Shown: positions 39,301-52,341, numbered from the stretch's first letter. The stretch: 64,000 nucleotides of DNA from Edolisoma coerulescens (GCA_013397115.1 VWZW01004074.1:1007920-1071919); one strand, 5' to 3'. Notes: generated by a model not told the origin, from the sequence alone. Program-made: numbers and translations.

Positions 39301-42300
39301 TATGGTATTCTCTGTACCTGTACGTGAGCTTTTCAAAGAACTCTGTTGGGGTGAGCGGATTGGTGTCCAAAAAGGGCTGATCATACTTCTGTGTTCATTG
39401 TCTGAAAAACTCAGAGCATCAGTGGAGGTTAACACGTTTCTGCCACTCCCTGCAGGAGGACATAGCAGTGCGTTGCTCGCAGGCTAGTCCATTTGCTTTG
39501 ATTTTAAGAGCTTAATCCCAGAACATATTTTTTATCTGCTTATCAGACTTTATGGTAATTGTCTTTGAAATTTAAATTTCCTCCTTTGAAGATATGTGTG
39601 TGTGTTTAGACATAAAAATGTATATATGTTGTGTGTGTATACATGTATGAATATATAAAACTTACTATATATTACTAAGGAAAAAATTGATTTGGTAAGG
39701 GGGTAGAAAACTTATTATAATGGGGAACATTGTGACTAAGTTTTAAGCCATGGCAGCCAAGAAATTCAAAGTTATGTTCCCTGCAGCAACTGTAATTTGT
39801 CTACACTGGTCATAAATATGGAAGTGTAAATCTAGAAGCATACACACTAATACAGGAGACTTCATTATGTGCAAGGGGGGTAAGTTATTGTTGTAAATTT
39901 GCAAATTTGAATTTCATGCCTGTTACGTGTTTAAATTTCCTATGATAACACTGAGTTAATGTAGTTTTACCATGGAATATATTAAGAAAGGCTCAGTTAT
40001 TACAGGACTGTAGTTTTCATTTTGATGAGAAAATGATGTTGCATTAAAACTGTATAGTTTATGTAGATATTTCTCCAAAACATGGGCAATGCAGGACCGT
40101 TAAAGCTTGACAGCCAGGATGCTGCTAAGTCTCATATTTTTCTGACTTAGACTGGTGATGGCAGTAAAGCGTGGCTGACTTTTTAACAGCTTGGCTGCCG
40201 TGGAGTTGCTAACCCAGTTTCTGGTACATGTCGTTGTTAACCTTGCCTTTGTGTCGCCGCTGTCAAAATACAAGTACAGCTTTTTCCTCTGCTGTGTTTG
40301 TCACTCGTTTGCTTTGTCCCACCTGCAGCTGGCAGCAGGGAAGGAATGGAGTGAGCAGCCACAGCACAAAACTTCTCCCGTCCTCTTGCCATGTTGCACC
40401 CATGGTTACTGCATCTGGGGAAAAGTGGCTTTTTTTTCTAATGACAAATATTTGTGGAAAGTGCTGGTTTCCATCCTGTTTTTTGGAATGCTGGGCTAAA
40501 GACACTTCATGGCCTTGTGTGGGTTATTCACTGGCACTGGCTGTGCATTATCCCCAGCTATTTTTACTGCAGTCTGGGAGGTTCTGCCTCAGAGGAGGTT
40601 TCTCTCTACAGCTGTGAAGTATCTGGATCCAGGCTAGCTGATGATCCTTTGCATGTTGGGATGAACAGATAACTCTTATGGTGACCATGTGATTCCTGCT
40701 GCCAAAGCATCCAGAGTAGTGCCCCGATGTGGCAATATACGCAGAGCCCAATTATTTGCTATTTTACACTGACAAATGAGTTCTGGTGGATCTTGTTGCT
40801 GCTTAAGATAGCTGTCCCCCAATGACTCGAGCTGCTGCAATTCTTCATCCAGCACATATTAGCAAAAACCAATGAGAGGGGCAATTTTCAGCTGGCTGCA
40901 GCGGGCTGTGAACTGCAGTGGTGGAGGAACAGGCACATGTTTGTTTTATCAGCTGCTGCAGGGGCAGTAATCTCAGACAGAAAGTCAGAGCAGAGAGGTG
41001 GGGATGAGGAATGCCCTAAGCTATCACAAACCGATACGAAAGAGTGACAGCCCTGTGTTTTCAGTGGAGCATTCCTCAAGTATATCTAGGCATGGGCAAG
41101 GCAGGCTGGCAGAGCAGGTTATAGCACTGGTGTCCAACTACTCATTTCTATGCTAAAATTAGCATCCTGTGAGAGAAAAGCTTGCAGTTTTAGGAAGTAC
41201 TTGGCTTATTTATTAGCCAGACAAGGAACTGTGACTAATGACTAGTAAGCATGTATCATTGAGGGTGGATCATCATAAACTTCTATTTTATAATTTTAAA
41301 AAATTATTGTAATTCAGCACTCCTAAATGCTTTCACCTTGGGTGATTGAAAAATGCGATGTCATTATTTGCAATTTTTCCTGCAAGATGGGTTCAGTGGA
41401 GTTCTATAGGTAGTGTAATTTCTGGGAAAGCACTCTTGTTTTCTGAGGCTGTTGAAAAATGTCAAAGATAGTACACTGCAGTGTTTGAAATGGAAAGTAA
41501 CCAGAAGATTTAAAGTAGCACTGTGGTGGCGAAGCTCTCATGGAACCAAAAGGAGGGGTGCAGGGATGTCTGTGCATCAGCAGTGCTTACTCACACACTT
41601 GGCCAGTGCCCTGCAGCAGCACTCTGCAGGTGGGATCAGTTCTACCATTTCCTAAACCTCTTTTCAGTTCCTCAAAATCCTAAGGGGGTGATCAGGGAGT
41701 GGAAGCAGGAACAGCAGGGCTTCCAGGCTTGGCTAGTGAGCTGGGGTTCAGCCAACACACAGCCTGCAGAACCAGATGTGTCCTGGTAGCTTCTCCAAGC
41801 ATTGTGCTGGAGGACTCCTAAGCCATGAAGAGAATGTAGCTGGAAGTGGCGGCTGGAAGTGACAGCAGACTAGAAGATTTAGTGGGAAGAACACATTTCT
41901 CTCAAGGGAAGCCTTTAAAATGTCTGTAAATTCGTAAGGAAATGGTCTCCAGGGTTGGCATTTGCCTTGAACTTGAAAAAGGATCAAAGTCAATGGACTT
42001 TAGTCCAGTCTGCTGTTAAAGAGCAGGAGAGTTTAGAAAGGATCAAAGAATGGCAAAGAGATCTATTGGATCACAGTATGTGTTTGCTGTAGTGCCTGAA
42101 TACAAATTTAGGAACTTCTTTTTGGCTTGCCAATTGGAGACTCCTTAGTAGCCTGTTCACATTTTAGGTGTAGCTAATAAACTATTATGTGGCTCATGTA
42201 GCTCTACAACAAACAGATCGATACATTTGAGAACTAGGAATTTTATCCTTATACTTACTTTAGTGTTGATATAAGACTTACTGCAATGATATTGACTGCA

Positions 42301-42509
42301 GCCAGGTGGTGAAGAGACAATATAATACGGGATTATTGCCTTGCCTTTTACTACAAAAGATTTTTCTGCATTACAAGGCTCTGAGAAAAGGTTAGTAGCT
42401 AATAATAAAAAGTTATGCTTACGTTATGTTTTAAGCATTTGTTCTTCCGGTCTTTGTAAAACACACAAGCATACACACACAAATTTACAATAATTCTGTA
42501 TCCAGGCTA

Positions 42510-42955
42510 CTGTCACCAGACAGAAAAAGCTGAACACACAAGAAATTCATTCCCTGCTTCCCATGGGCAGGCAGCCATCTTCAGGAGAGCAGGGCCCCAT
42601 CACATGTAATGGCTACCTGGGAAAACAAACACCATCACTCCACATATCCCCCCTTCCTCCTTCTTCTTCCTACTTTATATACTGAGCAGGATGCCATGTG
42701 GTCTGGAATATCCCTTTGGTCAGTTGGGGTGACCTGTCCTAGCTGTGTCTCCTCCCAACTTGCCAAGCACCCCCAGCTTTCTTGCCAGCGTGGCAGTACG
42801 AAAAGCAGAAAAGGCCTTGACTCCGTGCAAATACTGCCCAGCAATAACAAAAACATCTCTGTGTTATCAGCCCCATGTTCAGCACAAATCCAAAACACAA
42901 CCCCATGCCAGCCCCTGTGAAGACAATTAATTCTACCCTTGCCAAAACCAGCACA
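42510..42955 (-). mobile_element. Truncated ERVL-type LTR, minus strand
   Basis: Read on the minus strand, the element begins at 42955 with TGTGCTGGTTTTGGCAAGG. It shows the U3 landmarks of a common avian ERVL-like LTR: TGATAACACAGAGATGTTTT, AAGGCCTTTTCTGCTTTTCG and a TATATAAA box (complement of 42674-42681). The expected poly(A) signal and U5 end are not recognisable to the left of about 42510, so the 3' part is lost or too diverged. No target duplication was found. The family call rests on recall of the consensus. Confidence 0.75.
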
Positions 42956-44704
42956 GGATATTCCTGACTTACCTGAAGGTGTAATTATTTTTCTCTATTG
43001 TCCTTGTACCTGTGTGAATGAAAGTAGGTGCCTGGTCATGCTTAGGCTCATGATCCACATCTTCTGGTTGAATAAATGTCTTGAACTGTGAGTTCAGTGA
43101 GTTTTGTATTAGTCCTGCCAAACTTTGGAGGGTGTTCAGTATATTCCTGAACTATAGCAGTGGTAAATGTAGTGATAGATAGGGATGAGGTGAGAATATA
43201 GGGTTCTGCTGTAGGATTATAACTCTATTTACACTAACACATGTGTCAGGTTGTTGTCTGAGGAGCGTCTCCAGCATTTGCAGCTGCGACTTTTGCATAG
43301 CAGAGACATTTGCATTTCATTCATTAGTATTTTATCAAAAGCTCTTTTGCAATGGATTTGTTGTGCAAGTTTCCTTTTTTTAATTTGATGTACAGGATAT
43401 GAATTCATTTGACAAGTTTGTTCCTTTAACAAGTTCAATAATAATTTGCGATTCACAATTTTATTTGCTGGGGGAGTCATTAATTTAAAACTTGCACTAT
43501 ATTCCGTATCAGATATTTATTGACTAGTTTACACTCTACAGAACAGTATTTGAGCAAATCAGAGTGCTGTAAACTTGCCTTATTAACGGGTTTATTGCTT
43601 TAGCAGGTACTCACTTAGGTTTCCACTGCTCCATCATAAAACATTCCCAGCCATGGAATACATTTTTGAGTGAGATATTATACTGTGTAGACCAAGGTGT
43701 ACACATGGGATCTCTTATACAAATAAACAAAATAATAAAATAGATGTTTTCTCCCGCAGACTCCAACAATCTTGTGCAAAAGTACTTTCTTCAACTGCAG
43801 GGAATTAATGCAAGGCAGAAGTAAGATACTGTATGACCTAGAGGTCATGAAAGGAGAGCATTTTCTGTTTTTCAAAGGGAGAAACATCTCACTAAAGGTG
43901 AGATCTGAAACCCATAGAGTCCAGGGAAGTTTCATCAAAGCTGGAAAGTTAATTGTTTCTGTTTCTCTTCCTGTTTTTACAAATAACAAGTTACACTGTC
44001 TGCCCACAAGATGAGGTCTTTATGTCTGCAGCAAAGATGCCCCTTTCTGTTTAAAAGCCTGTTGTGGTACTTGTGGAATGAGTAATTATGTTATCAGCTG
44101 TATCTTTGTTATTGTTGTAGATGTTTGGATGTCTGTAAAAACCACTGAAACTGAACTGATCCCTCTTTTTAAGCCAAAGTGTGTTTCTTATCATAACATT
44201 TTAATGAGAAGGTGCCTATTTATAAGACTTTCTTAGAAATTCGACAGTAAAAATAATAAACATGTTGTGTAATATAAGAATCCTATAAAATACATATAAA
44301 TTTTATACCTGAATGTGATAAGAAGTTTTGAATCTGCAAAAGCCTAAAAGTGCTTTTTAAAAGGGCAATTCTACCCAGTAAAAAATCACCTTACAATTAC
44401 TTCTTCCTTTTAAACAGCTCTGATGCAAAAGTGTGTTCAGGGTCATAAACACTGATTTTAGCTAACAAAACAAGTTTTTTCTTCTGAATGAATAAATCAA
44501 ATTTGTTATGAGGGGATCTTTAAAAGACATTTCCTAGTATAAAATCTTCCATCTCAGTTGTTTATGGGGTCAGTTTGCACTTCAAAAAGCATTTCAGAAA
44601 GCCTCTAAACTGTGTACTTTGTGTTTTATGTAAGTTCAGAACAGTTGTAAATAAACTTATCAAGTCCAGCCATGTATAAAGGTATGTTTTTTAATTTCTT
44701 TTAG

Positions 44705-44856
44705 CCACTCAGCAGATATCCACCTTTGATCAATGACATCTCCTTTTGGCTGCCTTCTGAAACATACTCTCAGAATGATTTCTATGATTTGGTTCGAACC
44801 ATTGGTGGAGACTTGATAGAAAAAGTTGTCCTACTGGATGAATTTACCCATCCAAA
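44705..44856 (+). CDS. FARS2: FARS2 penultimate coding exon, start of FDX-ACB domain
   Basis: This exon is 152 nt: 50 full codons plus the first two bases (AA) of a Lys codon. The translation begins PLSRYPPLINDISFWLPSE and continues through NDFYDLVRTIGGDLIEKV to the split Lys after THP. This is the beginning of the ferredoxin-fold anticodon-binding (FDX-ACB) domain that closes mitochondrial PheRS and binds the tRNA-Phe anticodon stem. The acceptor is a pyrimidine-rich tract ending TTTTAG at 44704. The donor at 44857 is GTAAGT, a near-perfect consensus. The exon joins the one ending at 26159 in phase 0. In the canonical protein about 45 further residues follow from one last exon; I could not find it between 44857 and 64000, so it probably lies beyond the window. 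Confidence 0.96.
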
Positions 44857-45245
44857 GTAAGTAAAAATTTTAATACCTTTTTCCTGTGGTCACAGTATAA
44901 ATATTTTATGAATATTTTAGTTCTATATACCAAGAAGTTCTTGATTCTTACAATGTTTACACATTTCATTTTTTAGCCCCAAAACCTTCTTACAGCAAAA
45001 AATAATAATTTTTACTTAAAAGAAATACTACCTATTTTTCAGTTTGCTACTAGTACTGAGCTTCTGGTATCCAGCCTACCCCAATGCTTTGTGCTCAGAT
45101 ATTGACAGCAATAGTGAACAACTGCCTTCCTCAATACATCTGGCAGTGCGTGACACTCCTGTCCATAGCATGTCTGATATTCTAGTCCTGCTCTTTGCTA
45201 AGTGACTGATGTTTGTCTCCTTGTTCTCTTCCTTTCTTCTTCTAG

Positions 45246-45665
45246 TCCTGACCCACTAGTAGACCCTTACTATAATGGCAGTGCGAATAATGGCTTGCTG
45301 CAGAATGCTATTGTTGGTGTTCAACTGGGAGAAAAAAAAATACCGTGTTCCTTTCTTTCTGACACTTATTTATATGCTGTTGAGCAATCTCTCAGGTTTC
45401 AGAACACCATATGGGTGCAGCAGCACTGACATGACCAGGGAGTGCACAGGGTATTTGTCCAACTGGTAATAACAGTTGCCTCAAAACCGTACAAGTATCA
45501 GCTATTACATATGCACTGTTTTTCAATTTGCTGTTTCCAAATCAGGAAGCAGAAAAGCTGCTGGCGACTTAGCTTCCTAAAACTGAGGTTTAAAATAATT
45601 TGTCTTGAGACTTTTTTAAGTGCTGTAAGAAGGCAAATAATAAACCTTTTTTGAAGATGACAGGA
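45246..45665 (+). other. Candidate alternative FARS2 3'-terminal exon
   Basis: A long pyrimidine tract ending CTTCTAG (AG at 45244-45245) is followed by an open frame in the phase the 44856 donor requires. AA from the upstream exon plus T makes Asn, then codons read PDPLVDPYYNGSANNG and on to a TGA at 45427-45429, 60 codons plus stop. An AATAAA lies at 45639-45644, about 210 bases after the stop. Splicing here would replace most of the FDX-ACB domain with an unrelated tail, probably inactivating tRNA binding. I recognise no homology in the tail. A chance acceptor and frame is the main alternative. Confidence 0.22.
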
Positions 45666-48600
45666 AAATGCTTTGTGTTGTTCTCCAACACCTATAGATT
45701 TCTTATTTTCTTCTCTCTACATCTGGGTATTTAACCGTATTGTTCTTTTGAACTTGATATGTGATGCAGGCCAGATGAATAGATTGTTCTATGGCCTAGT
45801 TTTCATGGTGTTTCAGTGGATTTTTTTTTTTTGAGGCATTTTTTTTCCTTTTTAACCTTTTTGTGTAGTGTTATATGAGACTGTTTGTGCTGTGTGAAGA
45901 AACAGAAATGCAAATGAAATTTGTGTGGGCATCTTAAAGCTTTGAGTCATTAATTCTTGAGTGGCTCTCACATGCAAATCATGCAAAAGGATCTTAACCC
46001 TTTACTCAAGATTGTGTGTGCAGAGGAGGAATATAGGTTAGGACAAGATAATTAGTGCTTTTCATTGTAAAGAACAGACTGTACCTTTCAGGGAAATCCA
46101 GAAGCAATTTTATTGCAGGTACACATAATTTCTTATTGCCACTTGGAGTGCACTGTGATATCAGTTAGCACAATTACATAGACATTGAAGGCTCTGCACA
46201 CAGATCCTGTTGTCCTCTATCATGATGGTTCTGATACAGTACAATCAACGTTTTTTTGTAAAAACTGGGTTGTTGAACCCCTTTCGGGAACTGGACCTTC
46301 CCTTCATTCTTGCTGAATGTTTATTGTGTGTCTAACACCTCTGTACTCATTATCAGTTTTTGGCTATATTCTCCTCACTGATACCAAACAAGCAATTGTC
46401 TTTGTTATTACATTGTCTCTTAGGGGAAAATCCTATGTGTAGTGCAAGCAGCTCTTCCAAGTCTGAAACTTTGGAGAAATCTTGTTCCCTGCTCCCTCAA
46501 ACAGAGGCAATATTATTCTGTGATTACTCTTGGCGTCGTACTGGAGAAATCCACATACACCGTGACAGCCTGCCAGCAGCACTGCATCAGTCATGGTTCA
46601 CTCACAGGTTTATGCTTCTCCTCTTTGCTGAGAATATTGTCTTCTGTACAAGTAGAGTGGTGAGGTAGGGACAGGATTCACTGCTCTGGGCTTCTACTAT
46701 GCGTGTTTTCTCCTTTGATATGCTTTGACACATCTGGAACATATACCAGGGATGACAGTTGTTCCTCCTCAAGGACTACACCTCTGGTTCCCTCTATGAC
46801 TTCTGCAAATAGATGGGAAGGTTGATTGCTCACAGAGAATTGTCACACAGATTTGGGACTTTACTAGTTTTGTTCTCTAAAACCATTAAAACCTCACTCA
46901 GCAGACATCCAATTATGTTTTGACTCTATAAGGAGGAAAAATTTCTCACTTTTGTATCTGAAGAATTTGAGAGGTGCCACTGATGGATTGTTTCAAGTGA
47001 TGTTGTAGTCCTCTTAGTTTGTTCACCTGCAACAACAGTAAAAGAAATCTTTTTAAATGTCCCATTAAAAATCAGTAATTCCAAGGAGATTATCTACTAC
47101 ATTAACAAAGAATCATAAATAAAGACTGTAACATAATGGTTACTTTGCCCTTTCTTCTTAAAACAGGATGTGTGCAGATATGTAACTTTTGGGAACTGAT
47201 GATGTAAGCCACATAAGTAATTTTGTTTGATTTCTAAAGGCTTTGGAAGACTGACGTTTTGAAAAGAGTTTTCCACTTAGTCTCTTAATTCCTAGATAAT
47301 CATCTTGTTATGGGAATGATACAGTGGCTTCTTTAATTCAGTGTTGCAGAAAAGCCTCTGGGCACAGAAATTAACATAAGAGATCCTCAGCGTTGCTATG
47401 GATCTGTATGTTACAGATCTAGGTACTTGTAATCATTATCTTGAATTTTTAGTGAATCTGTCTGGAGGATGTGGGAAAAGTGTCTAGGATTGGAAAGACT
47501 GCAGTGCTGCTGTTTTGAATGTTAGTTACTTACAAGCAGCTTAATAAGTTCATGCTTGTAGTTAATCACTTCTGGAATTCGAAAGTCAGATTTTTTTAAT
47601 CCTTTAAAAATACCCATTTCATGAGGAATTAGGACATTTGGTAGTCTTATTTTCCTTCTTAAGCTATTTTTCTTAGTTATAGGACTATAAAGATCTGAAA
47701 ATAGAAAATGTTATACAAATAAAACTAATTTATAACACAAAAAGAGGTCTTTAAATTAAGATCCTTTATAGAGGCTGTCTGTGTAATACTGCATAGTTGC
47801 CTTTTCTGTCATTCAGAAACCTTTCAGGGTTTCACTGGGCTTTGGACTGATACCCGTGCTCCAGTACATTGCAACTGTGGTGTGTATTAGCCGTGAACAT
47901 GTATTTGTCTACAGGGAAAAGGAAAGTGGGGGCAGGAAAAAGCATGGGACAAGTAATTGTTTAAGCAAGGAAGAGATGCCTGAAACCAAGTAAATCTCGA
48001 TTATCTACTTTGTAAGGTAAAAATATTGAGACAACTTTTAGGGAAGCACAGGCAGTTTAGAAATACAGCAGAAAGGAGTCTTATGGCTGAAAAGCACAAA
48101 TTTAGGAGAATGCCAAGTTTCTGTGCCAGGGTAATCAGAACTGTTCCAGCCTCAACGCATCTTAGGTAAACTTAACTGAGCAAAAACCAAAACACAACAT
48201 TGAGGTAAACTGAGTAGTGTGTGATGTGTGCCACAGTCAGGGTTTGACTTAATCCAAGATGAATAATGCAAAACATGGCTGTAACACACCTGTTACTCAG
48301 GTATATAAAGAATCAGCCAGCATATGTGAAGGAAAAGTTGTGACTTTGCTAAGTGCCAAGGAAACTGAGTGAAACTGTGGTGGTTTTGGCAAGAACCAGG
48401 AGCAGGCCATCTGTAAGGCAAGCAGGATAGAGAAAAACTGTCTCTTTGCAGTGACCAAAATGTTTTCCACAGTCCATCCTGTGGATTGCAGCTATTTTCG
48501 CTTGATGCATTAGCTTCAAACAGTTAGACTTTCATACATGTGGTTGGTGGAATATATTTCTCCATGCATGATGTGTGAAGTGAGTTCCCCGTGACTTGCC

Positions 48601-50884
48601 TGGAGTTGTCAGATGCTGCATGAGCCATGTAACCAGACATCGGAAGGCAGTGGCACAGTTTTTGCTACCTGACTGAATTATTTCTTCCAAATCCTTGGAG
48701 GTCTTTAAGGACCTGTGCAAATAAATGATGAGTGAGGATTTGTAGCTGACATTTTCCCCTTTGGAACATTTTAGTGAACATTTGCAAAAAAAAAAGAGAA
48801 TGTTTTGGACTACATTGATACTAAAGGAAGAAAAGAAAGGGGCTTTTCCCTTACTTTTTGCAATGCCTGTTTTACCGCCCGTATCTTTAAGTTTAGGCCT
48901 TCTACTACTCAACTTGTCTAAGCTATATGAATGTCTAATCAATATGAATGACCTTCAGAAATTAAATCAGAAAGTAATCTCTTTTTCAGTGGTCAAGACT
49001 TCTCCAGTTTTGGAAAGGAAACCGGTTTCATAGGAAAAAGAAAGGGTGGCTGAATGGCAGTTAAAAGGTAGAAAGGTCTCTGCCCACTATGAATAAGCAA
49101 ATCAAAACTGCTGCCACGCAGAGAATCCCAGAAAGACGGATTTACATTCTTACATTCATACAGTCTTACATTTTGGTGACATTCAGATAAGTACTGTGGC
49201 TGCACACACGTAGAGTTTCAGGGATGGTAATTAAAGCATACCTGGACAAAGTAATAGAGTACATACTGGTTCATCACACATGGTAGAATATGTGGTAGAA
49301 GTGGTACAAGACATTCCCAAGTTGTCCCCAGTGAAGAGGACAGAGAGAGAGATAAGAGTCCAGGGGTGAGCACCTGTCCCCTACAATGCAGCACCAAAGA
49401 CAGAATCCAGAAATGCTGAGGTTGTTTATCTTTGCTTTGGGCAAGCCCTGCAAATGTTTTTTTCAGCTTAGCATGCCATGTTTCTCTTGTGTAAGGTATC
49501 TTGTGTAATCCCATCAGGTGTGATGGCCTCACATCTTCATTCTGAAAATGTATTTTCTGCATTTTGCAGTGAGGTTATTTTCCTATTGGTCTTTCAAAGT
49601 TAGTTACTAAAATTTCTCTTTTGTTAGAAAGATGAAGGAAGTAAGGAAGGATATGGCTCCACATCTTCCTTTGCAAGGAAGATACATAGGTAGGCTGAAA
49701 AAGTTATACAGAACTGTAATCAAGACATGCACTGTGTCCTCAGTGGTACTTGGGAGGTAAATTTTTAATCAGAGCAACTAAAAATACTCTGAAAAGGCAG
49801 AGTGGAGACAGTAAGGGGGAAAAATTGATTTGCTGCATTTTGACGGCTATGCTGTTAAAAATATAAGTGGGGAATAGGTAAGAAAGGATTTATTCTTGCC
49901 TTTGAGTCAATTACTTGCACACTTCTGGGGTGAGATCTGCACATTTGTCACAGTCTGTTAAGTGAAGTGAGAGGAAATGTATTGGCTGCTCTGAAGGAGG
50001 AAGGTAGGTGCACTGTGGCACCATCTTTAGAGACTTTGGGAGGACTCAGATGACCTGTGTCTTTTCTTTTCCAGGCAGTAAAAGGAACAGATCTGACAGC
50101 AAAGAGTCAGACCCTGTTGACTGCTGTGTTGTGTCAATGCATGCCCCTAGCTCCTTGTTAGTATATAGAACATACAATGTAAGAACAGCACTTCCCAGAT
50201 GCCAGGTTTTGCACTTCTCCTTATCTACATGGGGATAAAGTCAAATACTTTTAGGTCTGGTTTATTTATTAAAGCTGGCTTGGTTTTTTCTTGCTTCTGG
50301 AATAGGTGAATTAAGCAGAATAATTTTTAAGTGCTGCTTGCTCCTAGTATTACGCAAATTAAAACAATCAATTCAGTCCCCAAACACCTTGTTGTTCTTC
50401 AGCCTGAGCACTTTACAATTTGCTGAGGGATTCTTTGAGATTACCTTTAGCTGCTGAACTGGCAAAGTCCCAGCAGCAGCTTTTCTGCAGAGAAAAACAG
50501 CCCAGAAGCTGCTTTTGACAGTAGCTAGCAGAGGGCTGGTTTTCGATTAATGAACAATGTTCTCCAGCTCAGGATTTTTTCCCTTCATTTGGTCATGGGA
50601 ATGTAAGACTATAATATTTTTGAAATAGATTAACTGTTCATGGGAGGCTCTGTCAGAGGATTCTCATTCACTTCTGAGCCTTTCTTCAGCTGCCACAGTA
50701 AAGCATAACTACATAGTGGCTAGTTAAAACACTACAGTAGTACCCCCAGTCCATCTTCTCTGTTTTCCCTCTCTTGTCCCGACCAGTATCAGTGCTACAT
50801 GTTTTTTCTTGAGAATAAGAACCTTTTCTGTCCTTCCTGCTGCATTCATGCTGATGGCAAGGTTGTCTACGTGTGTCAGAGCAA

Positions 50885-51466
50885 TGCCAAGCACAAATAC
50901 AGGCTGGGCAGAGAATGGCTTGAGAGCAGCCATGAGGAGAAAGATTTTGGGTGTTGGTTGATGAGAAGCTCTGCATGACATGGCACCGTGCGCTTGCAGC
51001 CGGCAAGCCAGTTGTATCCTGGGCTGCATCCAAAGCAGCATGGCCAGCAGGGAGAGAGGGGATTCTGCCCCTCTATTCCGCCCTTGGGAGACCCCACCTG
51101 GAGTGCTGCATCCAGCTCTGGATCCCAACATAAGAAAGACGTGGATCTGTTGAAGCAAATCCAGAGCAGGGCCACAAAGATGCTCAGAGGGCTGGAGCAC
51201 CTCTCCTATGAAGACAGGCTGAGAGAGTTGGGGTTGTTCAGACTGGAGAAGTGAAGACTCCAGGGAGGTCTTAGAGCACCTTCCAGTACCTAAAGGGGGC
51301 CTGCAACAGAGTTGGAGAGGGACTTCTTACAAGGGCATGTAGTGACAGGACAAGGGGGAATGGCTTTAGACTGAAAGAGGCTAGGTTTAGATTAGAAAGA
51401 AATTCTGTACTGTGAGGATGGTGAGGCACTGGAACAGGTTGCCCAGAGAAGCTGTGGATGCCCCAT
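50885..51466 (+). repeat. CR1 5' segment with ORF2 C-terminus, split by an LTR
   Basis: This is the upstream part of a CR1 retroposon on the + strand. It encodes the decayed C-terminus of the CR1 reverse transcriptase. One frame reads KHKYRLGREWLESS, and after a frameshift another reads SRATKMLRGLEHLSYEDRLR followed by ELGLFRLEK. The 3' UTR follows, with AGTGACAGGACAAGGGGGAA and AACAGGTTGCCCAGAGAAGC, up to GTGGATGCCCCAT. An LTR interrupts it here and the CR1 resumes at 52187. Open frames of up to 158 codons on the minus strand are shadows. Confidence 0.92.
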
Positions 51467-52186
51467 TGTGAGAGACTGGACTGTTACTGGTTAATGACTC
51501 AAACAATCGACCAGTTCGCCCAGGTGCAGAAGGGGATGTATGTGCCCATCACCGAGGCTACAGCTGGGTGTTGAACAAGATAAGGGAAGAGGCTGATAAG
51601 AAGCAAGTCCTTAGAAGTGGGATAATGCATTTTATCATGCCAAAGTTCTTACACAAGTGGCTCAACTGTGAAAATTCCCTTCCAGAGAAGTACCAGGACA
51701 TTCACACATAGCTTGAAGGTATTCATCCCTGCTTATGTGCCATAATTGCTATAATGTCTTAGAAGGTGTCATAAACAATCAAACATTCCCAAAGTGTCCC
51801 CTAATCCAAAGTATTGCACCATCCAGTGTAAAACTCCCTGCTCCAGGGGAGGTACCCGCGTGTTCCCACCTGAACCTGAGTGAATATAAACCCACTGGAC
51901 TCTGTTTTGTGGGCTTCCCCACCTCTGGTGTAGGTGACCACCACCACTGAGAAGATCAGAACAGTACCAATGGGATGCCATCAGCATCCACAGAATGGTG
52001 ATATTTTTTCTGACTCTCTGTTACTCTCTTTCTCCCCCCATCCCTCTTCCGATTTATTTCTATCTCTCCTTCTCTGCCTCACATTTAAATAAAAGTCTGT
52101 ACTATTGACTTCAGCATATGGTCTTGTTTGCTCCTTGTTTCAGGCAGAAGCATCTCTCTAATAATTTTAATAACCGTATCTTAGCA
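51467..52186 (+). mobile_element. Solo LTR nested in CR1 (720 bp, ERVL- or ERV1-like)
   Basis: The element starts TGTGAGAGAC and ends GTATCTTAGCA, so it has TG...CA termini. It is flanked by a perfect 5-bp duplication CCCAT (51462-51466 and 52187-52191). The flanks rejoin exactly as a continuous CR1 consensus, which independently fixes both boundaries. An AATAAA lies at 52088-52093, as expected for the R region of an LTR on the + strand. No gag, pol or env remains, so it is a solo LTR left by recombination between the two LTRs of a provirus. Duplication length points to ERVL or ERV1 rather than ERVK; the family assignment is tentative. Confidence 0.9.
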
Positions 52187-52341
52187 CCCATTCCTGGAAA
52201 TGTTCAGGGCCAGGTTGTATGGGGCTTTGAGCAACCGGGTCTAGTGGGAGGTGTCCCTGCCCAAGGCAGGTGGGTGGGAACTAGATAATATTTGAGGTCC
52301 CTTCCAACGCAGATCGTTCAATGACATTTTTATGATTCTTT
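52187..52341 (+). repeat. CR1 3' segment, continuation after the nested LTR
   Basis: The CR1 resumes with CCCATTCCTGGAAATGTTCA, then TGTATGGGGCTTTGAGCAAC, GTCTAGTGGGAGGTGTCCCT and GGTCCCTTCCAACGCAGATC. It ends near the degenerate octamer TTTTATGATTCTT. It is the 3' end of the same insertion as 50885-51466. Confidence 0.92.

Larger units (their letters stand above)
26160..44704 (+). other. FARS2: FARS2 intron between the two coding exons
   Basis: This 18,545-bp phase-0 intron starts GTAAAA and ends TTTTAG. It contains three CR1 fragments (32.4, 36.2, 39.1 kb), one truncated ERVL-type LTR (42.5-42.96 kb), a GGTT microsatellite (27.22 kb), an old palindromic repeat near 31.5 kb and a pyrimidine-rich tract around 27.91-27.98 kb. 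I saw no nested gene; the open frames inside it are short and show no recognisable domain. Confidence 0.9.

Noticed and set aside
40191..40617. Overlapping 102- and 129-codon plus-strand frames
   Set aside because: Two frames open over the same bases with unrelated, Cys-rich composition; typical of chance.
48532..48942. 136-codon minus-strand open frame
   Set aside because: No family resemblance, low-complexity stretches and no splice signals.
50724..51200. 158-codon minus-strand open frame and overlapping frames
   Set aside because: Much of it is antisense to the CR1 ORF2 remnant; the real coding signal there is the decayed plus-strand CR1 reverse transcriptase.
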